52,453 nt of DNA from Mesorhizobium kowhaii (GCF_003253745.1 NZ_MZXV01000012.1:1-52453); one strand, 5' to 3'; counted from the stretch's first letter, positions 32,504-41,838 are shown. Numbers and translations are program-made. Notes: generated by a model from the letters alone, not told the origin.

Positions 32504-33644
32504 CAGCGCCTGTCTGGCCGTGGCTCTCGCGACAGCGGGAAGCATGACCGCGGCTGTCGCTCAGATCGCGGTCATCGACGGGCCGAACCTCGACAAGCGG
32601 CAAGAGGACGAGCAGCACAGCACAAAGTCGGACGAAGCCAAGAGGGACGAAACCGACAAGAAGAAAAGCGTCGTCTGCACCTATTCGAACAAATACCGCT
32701 CGCAGATGTTTCGCCGATCCCCGGCCGAAGCGCTGCAGCGCGACGCGGGCAACGTGAAGATGATCCGCTATTACGCGCAGAAGTACGGCGTGCCGGAAGG
32801 CCTGGCGCTGTCCGTTGCCTATCAGGAATCGCGCTTCGACACATGCGCCGGGAGCCACACCGGCGTCAAAGGCGTCATGCAGCTGACCAAGGGCACTGGC
32901 AAGTCAATGGGACTTGACCGCGACGTGAACGAGCAGAACGTCGAAGGCGGTGTCAAGTATCTCGGGATGGGGGTCAAGCAATGCGGGGCGACGAATTACA
33001 GCTGTCTCGCCTCCTTCTACAACGGATCGAACGCTGCCGAGCAAAGAGGGTGGGCCGGCGGTGTTGGCCGCTGGAACAGCTACTTCAACGAATATGTATC
33101 GAGCGGCAAGGCTCCGGCCGCCGCGCCGCCACCATTCTCGATCGTAACGGCCGACGGCGCAGGCGGCACGGCCCAGGACGCGGCTATGGGCACGGTGAGG
33201 AAGGCGGCTGGCGGCCTCGATGCAAGCTCATCGCAGATGGGCGCCAACGACGCGGCAATCGACGCGCTGGCGGGCAATGTTGGCCAGGTGACTGAATACA
33301 AGGACGCTTGGGAGCTGAACTCGTCGGCTCGTGGGATCAACGCCGATGTCACCAACCAGTACCTCGCCCAGGCGGGGGATTTTACGGCGTTGTTGGCCCA
33401 AATTCTATCGTTGCAGAACGTTCAGGCATCGCAGTCGTCCAAGCTGGTGCAACGGCCGAAGAGTGGCTCTCCAAACCCGTTCTCTTGTGATCCCGCGGAA
33501 CTGGAACGATTGAAGATCGATAGCGGCCGGTGGCTACCATGCGCGGTTGAGAACGCGGAGGCAAGCTCGGCCGACAGCCGCTCGATGATCATCACCAGTG
33601 ATCCTGCCGGCGCTGCCAGCGTGATCGATTCTCTACAGCAATAG
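32487..33644 (+). CDS. Lytic transglycosylase / VirB5-like chimera
   Basis: 385 residues. After a signal peptide the mature protein begins AQIAVIDGPNLDKRQED, almost the same as the next protein, virB5 (AQIAVIDGANLDVARKN). An SLT-like domain follows at about 85-205: YYAQKYGVPEGLALSVAYQESRFDTCAG with catalytic Glu near 113, GVKGVMQLTKGTGKSMG, VEGGVKYLGMGV and CLASFYNGS. The C-terminal 170 residues are Ala/Ser/Gln-rich and helical (VGQVTEYKDAWELN, DFTALLAQILSLQNVQASQSSKL), like a VirB5/TrbJ tail. It appears to combine wall-cleaving and pilus-tip protein features. It overlaps virB4 by 17 bp. Confidence 0.8.
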   Translation: MTKRLSSACLAVALATAGSMTAAVAQIAVIDGPNLDKRQEDEQHSTKSDEAKRDETDKKKSVVCTYSNKYRSQMFRRSPAEALQRDAGNVKMIRYYAQKYGVPEGLALSVAYQESRFDTCAGSHTGVKGVMQLTKGTGKSMGLDRDVNEQNVEGGVKYLGMGVKQCGATNYSCLASFYNGSNAAEQRGWAGGVGRWNSYFNEYVSSGKAPAAAPPPFSIVTADGAGGTAQDAAMGTVRKAAGGLDASSSQMGANDAAIDALAGNVGQVTEYKDAWELNSSARGINADVTNQYLAQAGDFTALLAQILSLQNVQASQSSKLVQRPKSGSPNPFSCDPAELERLKIDSGRWLPCAVENAEASSADSRSMIITSDPAGAASVIDSLQQ

Positions 33645-33653
33645 GAGGCTGAC

Positions 33654-34388
33654 ATGAAGAAATTCGCGATTGCTGCCGGCATGGCGCTTTGGACGAGCTC
33701 GAGCTTTGCACAGATTGCCGTCATCGATGGCGCCAATCTCGATGTCGCCCGCAAGAATGCGGAGAACACCAACTCCATCATGGGCTCGAACAAGGATATC
33801 CTGAAAAAGAGCGAGGAGATCCTGCAGGCTCTCAGCGGCAGTCGTGACGGTTCGCTCGGCATCGGACAGATGGGCCTTGGCGGCAACATGTCGATTGCGC
33901 AGGTTCCGTCGTTCGGATCGATCCTGAATGGCGGCGCGCTTTCGTTTGGTGGCCTGTCGCCGGAAATCCAGAAAATCGCCGGCGCCGTCATCAATGGGCT
34001 CCAGCTGGTGAAACAACTCCAGCAGATTGCCGGCAAGGAGACAAGCGCCGTCAACACAGCCTATGGCGGCAGCGTCAACGTGGCCTCGCTGCTAAGCGCG
34101 CTGACGTCGCAGGCCTCGCAGGGCGTCACCCAGCGCCAACAGTCCCTCCAGTCCGCGAGTGGGCAGATCGGGCAGTCGCAGGACGTCAAGGGATCGGTGG
34201 ACCAGAACACCCGAATGCAGCTGGAAAATGCGCGCGCGGTCAACGAATTGATCGGTGTCCAGAACGGCGCGGTCGCGGCCCTGAATGAGAAGCTGAAGGG
34301 GGACCTTCTTCGTCAGAGCCAGGTGCAGAAGATGATGACGCCGCGCAACGTCAATCCGTTCGCGGAATTTGGCAAGAGCGGAGGCTAG
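33654..34388 (+). CDS. virB5: VirB5-like minor pilin / adhesin
   Basis: 244 residues with signal peptide (IAAGMALWTSSSFA|QIAVID). The body is helical with heptad-like Gln/Ala/Ser repeats: LDVARKNAENTNSIMGSNKDILKKSEEIL, GLQLVKQLQQIAGKETSAVN, and VNELIGVQNGAVAALNEKLKGDLLRQSQVQKMMTP. This is the VirB5/TrbJ pattern; these proteins cap the pilus and contact recipients. A G/S-rich loop at 75-115 is unusual for VirB5. It starts 9 bp after the chimera, with which it shares its N-terminus. Confidence 0.85.
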   Translation: MKKFAIAAGMALWTSSSFAQIAVIDGANLDVARKNAENTNSIMGSNKDILKKSEEILQALSGSRDGSLGIGQMGLGGNMSIAQVPSFGSILNGGALSFGGLSPEIQKIAGAVINGLQLVKQLQQIAGKETSAVNTAYGGSVNVASLLSALTSQASQGVTQRQQSLQSASGQIGQSQDVKGSVDQNTRMQLENARAVNELIGVQNGAVAALNEKLKGDLLRQSQVQKMMTPRNVNPFAEFGKSGG

Positions 34389-34391
34389 CGC

Positions 34392-34574
34392 TTGTCGAGG
34401 CGAGTGCTGCGCATATGCGCTGTAATTGGGCTCGGCGCAGTGCTGTTTGGATGCGCAAATCGCGAACGGAAAGCGCCGTGCGGGCCTTTGGCGTATGCCC
34501 GCACCGACGAATGCGGCGCGCTAAAACCGGTCAATTCGACGCCGTTCGCCAGCATCATTGACGAGGATCCATGA
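34392..34574 (+). CDS. Small lipoprotein, VirB7-like or entry-exclusion candidate
   Basis: 60 residues from TTG 34392. Signal peptide with lipobox: VIGLGAVLFGC at residues 12-21, so mature Cys21 would be lipidated. The remainder (NRERKAPCGPLAYARTDECGALKPVN) has two more Cys and no obvious domain. In virB operons a small lipoprotein at this position is either VirB7, which stabilises VirB9 in the outer-membrane core, or an Eex exclusion protein. The P-V-N near the end weakly favours VirB7. The stop overlaps the virB6 ATG (ATGA). Confidence 0.65.
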   Translation: MSRRVLRICAVIGLGAVLFGCANRERKAPCGPLAYARTDECGALKPVNSTPFASIIDEDP

Positions 34575-35614
34575 ACGGTCTCGCCGCAAGCATTCTGGGT
34601 GGCATTGACAACATCGGTGAGGACTTCGTCCGCACCGTCTATATGCAGTTGGGCAATGCGATGGGCAACGTCTTCACCCTCATGCTGACCCTCTATATCG
34701 TGTGGTGGGGCTATTCGATCCTGAGCGGGCGGGAGTCGATCTCGCCGCTCGAGGCGGCCTATCGCCTCGGCCGCGCCGTCATCATCTATCTGCTGCTGAC
34801 CGGATGGGGCACATTCTCCGCGACGATCTACCAGCTTGTTCAAAGCATTCCAGATGAGGTCGGCAAGGTCATCGTCGGCGCCGTGTCGCGAGCCACTGGG
34901 AATCAGCTCAACGACCAGGCGGCAATTCCAGCACTTATCGACAACCTCTACCAAGGGGCGCAGGACGTCGCCAATCAGGTCTATAGCGGATCCTTCTACG
35001 ACATTTTTGGCGCGCTCTTGTCGCTGCTCGTCCTGCTGTCGGCAATCATCTTCGCAGCGCTTGCCATTGCCGCGATCATCGCTGCCAAGGTGATGTTGTT
35101 CATCACGCTCGCCCTGGCGCCGATATGGATCATTCTTTGGCTTTACCGATGGTCCTCGCGCATGAGCGAAGGCTTCCTTTCGCTCACCACCTTTCTCATG
35201 ATCCAGCAAATCCTGATCTACGGCTTTCTCGGTTTCTACTTCTCGCTCGTCAATGCGGCGCTGAACACCGCCACATCAGGCGGAGCGACCATGGACAGCA
35301 AGATGTCGCTGGTGCTGCCCCTGGTGCTGGTGACGATCATCGGGATCTACGTTCTCATGCAGATACCCTCGATTGCTTCGATCCTGAATGGCGGCGGGTA
35401 TCTCAGCACCGTGGGCGCATACAACCCTTATAGGAACTTCGGCACAAACGCCGCGCGCTACTCCGGTGCACGATGGGCCGCCGGCCGCGCCGCTCGAGGC
35501 GCCCGGCAACTCGTGGTAAACAGCTTCCGATCCCCGCGAGCAGCAAGGGCGGACGACGCAGCTCGGTCCGCCATCCAGCAAGGCGCGCGCGATAACGCCA
35601 AGCCTCTGGCCTAG
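34571..35614 (+). CDS. virB6: VirB6/TrbL-like polytopic membrane protein
   Basis: 347 residues with six or so TM segments (FTLMLTLYIVWWGYSILSG, AVIIYLLLTGWGTF, ALLSLLVLLSAIIFAALAIAA, VMLFITLALAPIWIILWLY, LIYGFLGFYFSLVN, LVLPLVLVTIIGIYVLMQI). The LxxLxxAPIWIxLxLY block with the following amphipathic RMSEGFLSLT is the VirB6/TrbL signature. It forms the inner-membrane channel with VirB8 and VirB3. The C-terminal Arg/Ala-rich tail is cytoplasmic. Overlaps the lipoprotein gene by four bases. Confidence 0.92.
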   Translation: MNGLAASILGGIDNIGEDFVRTVYMQLGNAMGNVFTLMLTLYIVWWGYSILSGRESISPLEAAYRLGRAVIIYLLLTGWGTFSATIYQLVQSIPDEVGKVIVGAVSRATGNQLNDQAAIPALIDNLYQGAQDVANQVYSGSFYDIFGALLSLLVLLSAIIFAALAIAAIIAAKVMLFITLALAPIWIILWLYRWSSRMSEGFLSLTTFLMIQQILIYGFLGFYFSLVNAALNTATSGGATMDSKMSLVLPLVLVTIIGIYVLMQIPSIASILNGGGYLSTVGAYNPYRNFGTNAARYSGARWAAGRAARGARQLVVNSFRSPRAARADDAARSAIQQGARDNAKPLA

Positions 35615-35652
35615 AACACAAGAATGATCATTGATCGCGACCTTGGATCGGG

Positions 35653-36399
35653 ATGCGGCGCAAACGAGGCAGTAGTAAAGTGTCAAATCCATCGGAAACA
35701 GCTGCTAACAGCGGTAGCGAGCTCGTCGACAGACGCTATTACAGGGCGGGCGCGACCTGGGAAGACGACACGCACAGGTCAATGCGGCGATCGCGTACAT
35801 TGGCCTGGATCGTCAGCGGAGTTTCCGGACTGGTGGCGGTGCTTTCGCTGCTGGCGCTCGTGCTGATCCTGCCGCTCCGGCAGTTCGAACCGTATGTTGT
35901 CGAGGTCGACAAATCGACGGGATACCTCGAGATCATGCGCGCGCTCAAGCCTGGAGATCTGTCGCAGAACGAAGCCGTCACGGCGGCAAATCTCGTCCGC
36001 TATATTCGTGCTCGCGAAACATACGATTCCCGTGAGTTGAAACAGAATTACGACCTGGCGCAGCTCTACTCCACCGACGCGGCGTCCAAGGATTTGACAT
36101 GGCTGTACACGCCAGCAAATCCGCAATCGCTCGACAAGATCTATGGCCGCAATGTCACTGTCGCGGTCGAGATCAAGTCGGTTTCCCTGCTCAATCGCAA
36201 CACGGCCTCGGTGCGCTTTGCCACGACGACGCGGCGGGACAATTCATCCACCGCCGACAATTGGGTGGCGGTGATAAAATTCCGCTACACCTCAACACCG
36301 CTCAAGAACGAATGGCGTTTCGACAACCCGTTGGGATTTCAGGTTACGGATTACCGCCGCGACCAGGAATCGGCGCCGGCCGCGGGGAGCCTGCAATGA
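35653..36399 (+). CDS. virB8: VirB8-like assembly factor
   Basis: 248 residues from ATG 35653; GTG 35680 is an alternative. Cytoplasmic N-terminus of about 55 residues, one TM ([26 protein letters not shown]), then a periplasmic NTF2-like domain ([96 protein letters not shown]). The bridge between inner and outer parts of the channel. Regulatory motif d lies inside the first codons (35673-35688), so a separate promoter for virB8-virD4 is likely. The stop overlaps virB9 (ATGA at 36396). Confidence 0.92.
   Translation: MRRKRGSSKVSNPSETAANSGSELVDRRYYRAGATWEDDTHRSMRRSRTLAWIVSGVSGLVAVLSLLALVLILPLRQFEPYVVEVDKSTGYLEIMRALKPGDLSQNEAVTAANLVRYIRARETYDSRELKQNYDLAQLYSTDAASKDLTWLYTPANPQSLDKIYGRNVTVAVEIKSVSLLNRNTASVRFATTTRRDNSSTADNWVAVIKFRYTSTPLKNEWRFDNPLGFQVTDYRRDQESAPAAGSLQ
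35673..35688 (+). promoter_or_regulatory. Repeated operator-like motif, copy d
   Basis: TAGTAAAGTGTCAAAT on the plus strand, inside the predicted first codons of virB8 and just after the 38-bp virB6-virB8 gap. It matches copy b over 14 of 16 bases and copies a and c over 15. It probably marks a second control point in the virB cluster. Confidence 0.55.
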
Positions 36400-37193
36400 G
36401 ACGGCGCGTGAAGCTAGCGCTGTGTGCCGCCCTTCTCTTCTGCGCGACCCATAGCGCGGCGGCGCGCGATGGCCGCATCCGATATGTCACCTTCAACAAT
36501 GACGACGTGACGTCGGTGCGCGCCGCTCTCGGTATTTCGACGATGGTCGAACTCAGTCCTACCGAAGTCATCGAAACCGTCTCCGCCGGCGACACGAAGG
36601 GCTGGTCGATCATCCCCAAACGCGGATCGCGATTTCTCTTCGTCAAGCCGCTGGAGCGCGATGCTTGGACCAACGTCAACGTGGTCACCAACCGGCGCGT
36701 CTATTCCCTGCTGCTGCAGGCAACTGACAATAGCCGCGACCGGGCATCCTTCCAGGTCCGGTTCAAATACCCGGACGAGGATATCAACGCGCGCCTGCTC
36801 TCGCAGGCCAAGGAGAGCGCCGCCGATCCGGATTTGAAGGACCTGAACTATGCCGATCTCAATTACGACTATGCGTACAAAGGCGATGACAGCTTGAAGC
36901 CGCGCACCGTATTCGACGACGGCACCAAGGTGTTTCTGGAGTTCAAGGGTGACATTCCTGCGATTTTCGTGGTTGACGACAAGCGCCATGAGTCGCTGGT
37001 CAACGTTCGCACTCAGGGCAAATACACGGTCATCGACAAAGTCGCGCGCCAATTCACTCTGCGGGCCGATGGTAAGACGCTCTGCCTCTACAACCGGGCG
37101 CGACCCAACGCCATCGACCCAGTCGAGCAGGTTTACGGTCCAACGAAACTGACACGCGGTTCCACCCTGTTCGGATCCAGCGGGGGGCGGTGA
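36396..37193 (+). CDS. virB9: VirB9-like outer-membrane core protein
   Basis: 265 residues from ATG 36396, which overlaps the virB8 stop; an open stretch upstream to 36099 is a shadow within virB8. Signal peptide ([23 protein letters not shown]). N-terminal domain with [39 protein letters not shown] and C-terminal domain with [35 protein letters not shown] and the final RFTLRADG-type strand ([17 protein letters not shown]). Partner of VirB7 and VirB10 in the outer ring. A single Cys near the end may pair with the small lipoprotein. Confidence 0.94.
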   Translation: MRRRVKLALCAALLFCATHSAAARDGRIRYVTFNNDDVTSVRAALGISTMVELSPTEVIETVSAGDTKGWSIIPKRGSRFLFVKPLERDAWTNVNVVTNRRVYSLLLQATDNSRDRASFQVRFKYPDEDINARLLSQAKESAADPDLKDLNYADLNYDYAYKGDDSLKPRTVFDDGTKVFLEFKGDIPAIFVVDDKRHESLVNVRTQGKYTVIDKVARQFTLRADGKTLCLYNRARPNAIDPVEQVYGPTKLTRGSTLFGSSGGR

Positions 37194-38656
37194 TGACGCA
37201 GATCGACTATAACCAACTGGACGGCAGCCCGTCTGTCGCGCGCCGCGGTGCGGGAGTCGGTACCAGGATCGCCCTGGTCGGCCTCGGTGTAGTGCTCGTG
37301 GGCGCGCTGATATGGCTGAACTGGCCTCGGGAGCCGGTATCGCGCGATCTTCGCAGCGATGGCGAGGAAAACTTCAACCCGCCAGAGTTTCGCCCGCCGG
37401 CGTTGAACGAGCCGCCTCAACCGGCCGACGGCACGATCGACCAGATCGTGGTGCCGCCACCGGCCGCCGACCAGAGCGGCACGCAGCAAGCCGATAATGT
37501 CGATCAGACCGTGCAGGAGGGTGCGGATCTCGATGCGCAGCGGCGCGCGCTGGAGGCACAAATGGCGGCCGAGGAAGCTCGCCGCAAGGCCGAGGCGGAA
37601 GAGGCCCGCCGCAAGGCCGCGGCTGACGACGAGGCTCGCCGGAAGGCTGAGGCCGCCGAGCATGAAAAAGCCGTGTGGGAACGCTTGCGGTCGAACCAGA
37701 TGGTGACAAATGGTGAAACCGGCTCGACGGATGCCGGCGCCCAGGCGGCACAGGTCGAAATCGCGCCCGACGGTCAGATCGTCCCGGTCCCCGGAGCCGA
37801 CAGTGATCCGAACAAGGCATTCCTGGCACAGTCAGAGGCAAGTTCTTCCGGCGTCGTCAAGGCCAGGGTCTTCCGGCGTACCGACGCGTTGATCCCCGAA
37901 GGCACGATCCTTCGCGGCTATTTGGAAACCGCTGTTAACACCGACCTTCCCGGTGCTGTGCGCGCTGTCGTGCGTGAGGATGTCTTTTCGCTGGACGGTA
38001 GGCGGATCCTCATTCCGAAGGGGTCGCGCCTGACCGGGGAATACCGCTCTGGGCTCGCGCGCGGTCAAAAGCGCGTTTTCATCGTCTGGAACAGGGTCAT
38101 TCGCTCGGACGGCATTTCCGTCGATATCAAGTCGCCCGGTGCAGACGCGCTCGGCCGCGGCGGCATGGGCGGCCGTGTCGATACCCATTGGGCTGAACGG
38201 TACGGCAACGCCATCATGCTTTCGGTCGTTGGCGGCGTCTCTGAATATCTGTCCTCGCTTGGCGACAGCAGCCAGGATGGACAGCAGCGCCAGGTGTCGA
38301 CGGTCGATCCCGTAACCGGTGAGACAACGACCGTAACTTATGGTGGCAATGGCTCGCAGCGCGACGCCCGCGGCATCGCGTTCGATAAGTCATCGACCGC
38401 CCTGCAGCAACTCGCGCAAGAGGCGTTTCGCGACACGCAGAACATTGGCCCGACAGTCTATGTGGACCAGGGCACATCGGTCGTCGTGCTGGTGCGGCGA
38501 GATCTCGATTTCTCGGATTTGTACGCCGATCCCGTTCAGGAAGAAGTTGCACGAATGAAGGCAGGTGGGCGGCCGAAGACCGCGATCGATCCGACGCCTC
38601 TTTACGCGACGCCAAAGGATCATTTTTATCCCGGCTATGGGAGCCCGGTGAAATGA
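37193..38656 (+). CDS. virB10: VirB10-like channel protein
   Basis: 487 residues from ATG 37193 (GTG 37190 also in frame). One TM near 27-45 (IALVGLGVVLVGALIWLNW), a Pro-rich stretch (NPPEFRPPALNEPPQPAD), then a charged Glu/Ala/Arg coiled coil with repeated EEARRKAEA units at about 120-165. The C-terminal TrbI/VirB10 barrel spans about 215-460: LIPEGTILRGYLETAVNTDLPG, EDVFSLDGRRILIPKGSRLTGEYRSG, VWNRVIRSDGISVDIKSPG and VYVDQGTSVVVLVRRDLDF. It spans both membranes and transmits ATP-driven changes. The EEARRKA repeat tract could vary in copy number. Confidence 0.94.
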   Translation: MTQIDYNQLDGSPSVARRGAGVGTRIALVGLGVVLVGALIWLNWPREPVSRDLRSDGEENFNPPEFRPPALNEPPQPADGTIDQIVVPPPAADQSGTQQADNVDQTVQEGADLDAQRRALEAQMAAEEARRKAEAEEARRKAAADDEARRKAEAAEHEKAVWERLRSNQMVTNGETGSTDAGAQAAQVEIAPDGQIVPVPGADSDPNKAFLAQSEASSSGVVKARVFRRTDALIPEGTILRGYLETAVNTDLPGAVRAVVREDVFSLDGRRILIPKGSRLTGEYRSGLARGQKRVFIVWNRVIRSDGISVDIKSPGADALGRGGMGGRVDTHWAERYGNAIMLSVVGGVSEYLSSLGDSSQDGQQRQVSTVDPVTGETTTVTYGGNGSQRDARGIAFDKSSTALQQLAQEAFRDTQNIGPTVYVDQGTSVVVLVRRDLDFSDLYADPVQEEVARMKAGGRPKTAIDPTPLYATPKDHFYPGYGSPVK

Positions 38657-39678
38657 ACGCCGTGCATCCCCTCCCCGACCCTTGGACAAGAGCCCCCGTT
38701 CTGCGCGCGCATCTGGAGCCAATATGGTCCTATTTGAACGAAGACTCCGTTTCCGAGATTGCGATCAACAGGCCAGGTGAATTGTTCATCGAACGCCTCG
38801 GCGCCAAGGAAATGGAGCACGTCGTCAAGCGAGAGGTCACGCCCGGTTGGATCCGCAACATCTCGACTGGCGTCGCCTCGGCGACAAATCAGGTCATCAA
38901 CGAAGAAAAGCCGGTCCTGTCGGCCGCCCTACCCTCGGGTGAGCGCATCCAATGCATCTTGCCGCCGGCCGCCCCCGAAGGCGGGGCGATCTCGATCCGC
39001 AAGCAGGTCATCATGGATATGAGCCTTGATGCCTACAAGGATCTCGGCGCATTCGAAAACACGGCGATGGGCAGCGGCTTGGCGCTTTCAACCGAAGAAA
39101 AGCGACTTGTCGAGATGTTGCAGGACACGTCGCCGATGGAGTTCCTGCAGTATGCGGTGCGCAACCGCGTCTCGATCGTCGTTTCAGGCGGCACGTCGAC
39201 CGGCAAGACGACGTTCTTGAATGCACTCCTGAAGGAGATCCCGGCTCATGAACGGATCATCACGATCGAAGACACCCGCGAACTGAGGCTGCCGGCTCCC
39301 AACAACGTCACCCTGATAGCCTCGAAGGGCGACCAGGGCCTTGCCAAAGTCTCCGCGCAACAGCTTCTCGAAGCCTCGCTTCGCATGCGACCCGACCGTC
39401 TGTTGTTGGGCGAGTTACGCGGCGCTGAAACCTTCGCTTTTCTCCAGGCGATCAACACCGGCCACCCGGGTTCGCTCACCACCGTTCATGCCAATTCCGC
39501 CCGGTCCGCCTACGAGCGGCTGGCGCTCATGGTCATGCAGGGCAGTACGGGGCTCTCACGGAGTGAAATCCTCGACTATCTGCGCGAGGTCATTCCGGTG
39601 GTCGTCCAGATGGTCCGCACCGAAGGCGGCCGGCGCGGCATCAGCGAGATCAAGTTCACCAAGGCGGAGACGATCTAG
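38653..39678 (+). CDS. virB11: VirB11-like traffic ATPase
   Basis: 341 residues. The N-terminal domain (YLNEDSVSEIAINRPGELFIERLGAKEM) and C-terminal RecA-like domain are complete: Walker A SGGTSTGKTTFLNALL near 180, Asp box ITIEDTREL near 203, Walker B RPDRLLLGELRGAE near 250, His box TGHPGSLTTVHANS near 274. A hexameric ATPase on the cytoplasmic face that powers pilus assembly and substrate transfer. Start ATG 38653 overlaps the virB10 stop (ATGA). Confidence 0.95.
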   Translation: MNAVHPLPDPWTRAPVLRAHLEPIWSYLNEDSVSEIAINRPGELFIERLGAKEMEHVVKREVTPGWIRNISTGVASATNQVINEEKPVLSAALPSGERIQCILPPAAPEGGAISIRKQVIMDMSLDAYKDLGAFENTAMGSGLALSTEEKRLVEMLQDTSPMEFLQYAVRNRVSIVVSGGTSTGKTTFLNALLKEIPAHERIITIEDTRELRLPAPNNVTLIASKGDQGLAKVSAQQLLEASLRMRPDRLLLGELRGAETFAFLQAINTGHPGSLTTVHANSARSAYERLALMVMQGSTGLSRSEILDYLREVIPVVVQMVRTEGGRRGISEIKFTKAETI

Positions 39679-39690
39679 CGAGGCCCATCC

Positions 39691-41838
39691 ATGCAGAAAA
39701 TCGCAACAGCAATTTTCATGGTGCTCATGGCGATGGCTGTGGGCGCCCTGCTCTTCACGGTCGCCTATGTCGCGACAGATTGGTACCGGACCGGCTCCCA
39801 CGTCCTGTTTGACCAACTGAACGCCAATCCCTTGCCGGTTGTTCGTCTGGCCTGGGCTGACGTAACTGCGAGAAATTTTGACCGGGTGCAATACGCCATT
39901 GCGGCGGGATTTGTTGGGTTTCTCTTGCCACTGGTCAGCTTGTTTCTCATGCGTCCGAGAAAGCGCAATGACTCTCGCTTCATGACCATGAGCGACGTAT
40001 CAAAAACCGGCCTGACGAAAGTGGGCGGCGTCTTCGTCGGTCGAGCTGGCGGCAGGCTTGCCGAAATATTGTCGCCCAGCCGCGATCAGCGTTCCGGCAA
40101 GATCCGCTTGACGCAGCGCAAGTTGATCGGTGGCAAGAAATTGTGGATTGATGGCGATGATGTCGGCGGCTTCGTGATAGGGCCGCCGCGCTCCGGTAAA
40201 GGCACGTCTCTCATCATCCCGAACGCGTTGACCTGGCGGCATTCGCTCGTGGTTCTCGACCTGCGGGGGGAGACCTATGCGGCGACGGCCGGTTACCGTT
40301 CGACCATAAGCCGCGTGGTGCGTTTCGCGCCGGCTGATCCGGACGGCAATACAGCATGCTACAATCCGATGGACTTCATCTCGCTGGACTCAGCACAGCG
40401 CGACATCGACCTTCGCAACATCGCTGCGGCACTGTTTCCGCGCCCCCCTTCGAACGCGGATCCCTATTGGGTCAACGATGCCCGCCTCCTCTTTACCGGC
40501 ATCGCGTCCTTCGTCATGGAATCGCCTGCGATCCCGAACGAGAGGAAGACCTTCTCCACAATCCTCGAGATCATGAATGGTGCCGAGCAGCCGCTCCTGG
40601 AATTTATCGGCTCGCTGCGCGAGGAACGCCGCCGCGAATGTTCGCATTTTACGCTGCAAACCCTGTTGCCCTATTTCGAAATGTCTGAGCGGCAGTTTTC
40701 CGGAATCTACGCCGGCGTCCGCACCGGCATGGCCCCCTTTCTCAACGAGCGCCTGATGCGAGCTACCTCGCGCAGCACGTTCGATATTCGTAAACTCAAG
40801 CGCGACCGGATCTCTCTTTATCTCGACGTGCGGCGCGAGCAGATCACCTCGCTTGGACCGTTGTTCAACGTCCTGATCACGCAGATGATGAACTTCATGT
40901 CGGAAACTATGCCGCGTCCGGACGAGCATCCGGTGCTTGTGCTGCTCGACGAGTTCCAGAACCTCGGCAAGCTCGAGAACGTGACCGAAATGGCGAGCGT
41001 GCTCGGCGGCAACGGCGTTTCCATGTGGTTTTTCGTGCAGTCGCTGAAGGCCGTAGACGAGATCTATCGCCAGGAAGGGCGCAAGACGCTCATCAACGCT
41101 GCTCGCGTGCAGATCTTTTTCGGTGCGCAGGACGCGGACGATCTGCGCTACGTTTCCGAGCAGCTTGGCGAAACGTCGGACGTGCAAAAGGACGTGACGC
41201 GCACCAAGGCAACGTTGTTTGACACTTATTACACGCGCTCGGAGCACCGCAAGGAAGTGCGGCGGCCGCTGATGCGGCCAGATGAAATCCGTACGCTCGA
41301 CAAGAACAAGGTCATCATATTGCCGCGTGGGGAACTGCCTATCCTCGGCACCCGCAATTTCTATTTCGCCGACGGCCAGCTCGCCAAACGCGCGTTCATG
41401 CCCTTGCCCGCCTCGACCGACGCTTCGCGCACGAAAAGCCCTGCATTGGACGCTTCCGCGGCGGTTCCATCTCCTGCGCTCCCGACGATTGTGCCGAAAG
41501 CACCCACGTACCGCTCAGGCCTTATGCAGACCCGGCTGCGGCGCGGCGCGACATTTGCCGCAAAAGCAGGCCCTATAGCTCCGCCGCCGAGCCGGCGCGC
41601 AATCGTAAAAGAACGGCTGAAAGCAACAGACGCTGCAGCCGTACCAGTTTATGCCGCCATAGATTTTACCGCTTTGGCGGCCCAAGCGGTGACAACACGC
41701 ATAGCGCCCGACAAAGAAGCGGCGGTTGCGGCCATCCTGAACAAGGTCCGGTCTCTGCGCGCCAACGCATCCGACACCGAGACTTTCGATCGAAATCTCA
41801 GCATCGTCGAAGATGCTTTGCCTGATGTAGTCGATTAG
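39691..41838 (+). CDS. virD4: VirD4-type coupling protein
   Basis: 715 residues. Two N-terminal TM helices (IFMVLMAMAVGALLFTVAYVA and YAIAAGFVGFLLPLVSLFLM), then the FtsK/TraG-like ATPase: Walker A IGPPRSGKGTSLIIPN near 164, YNPMDFI, RHDIR-type blocks, Walker B VLVLLDEFQNLGKLENV near 416, and AARVQIFFGAQDADDLRYVSEQLGETS. The last 150 residues are Ala/Pro/Thr-rich and probably unstructured. It brings the relaxase-DNA complex to the channel. Placement 12 bp after virB11 makes it the last gene of the block. Confidence 0.95.
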   Translation: MQKIATAIFMVLMAMAVGALLFTVAYVATDWYRTGSHVLFDQLNANPLPVVRLAWADVTARNFDRVQYAIAAGFVGFLLPLVSLFLMRPRKRNDSRFMTMSDVSKTGLTKVGGVFVGRAGGRLAEILSPSRDQRSGKIRLTQRKLIGGKKLWIDGDDVGGFVIGPPRSGKGTSLIIPNALTWRHSLVVLDLRGETYAATAGYRSTISRVVRFAPADPDGNTACYNPMDFISLDSAQRDIDLRNIAAALFPRPPSNADPYWVNDARLLFTGIASFVMESPAIPNERKTFSTILEIMNGAEQPLLEFIGSLREERRRECSHFTLQTLLPYFEMSERQFSGIYAGVRTGMAPFLNERLMRATSRSTFDIRKLKRDRISLYLDVRREQITSLGPLFNVLITQMMNFMSETMPRPDEHPVLVLLDEFQNLGKLENVTEMASVLGGNGVSMWFFVQSLKAVDEIYRQEGRKTLINAARVQIFFGAQDADDLRYVSEQLGETSDVQKDVTRTKATLFDTYYTRSEHRKEVRRPLMRPDEIRTLDKNKVIILPRGELPILGTRNFYFADGQLAKRAFMPLPASTDASRTKSPALDASAAVPSPALPTIVPKAPTYRSGLMQTRLRRGATFAAKAGPIAPPPSRRAIVKERLKATDAAAVPVYAAIDFTALAAQAVTTRIAPDKEAAVAAILNKVRSLRANASDTETFDRNLSIVEDALPDVVD

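Noticed and set aside
36099..36395. N-terminal extension of VirB9
   Set aside because: It lies inside virB8 in another frame; the signal peptide starts at ATG 36396.
37660..37680. EEARRKA-coding repeats in virB10 as a possible mobile or CRISPR-like repeat
   Set aside because: The repeats are short, imperfect and in frame; they encode a coiled coil, which is common in VirB10 linkers.
40390..41247. 285-aa minus-strand open frame within virD4
   Set aside because: It is a shadow of the ATPase domain coding sequence and has no start signal.
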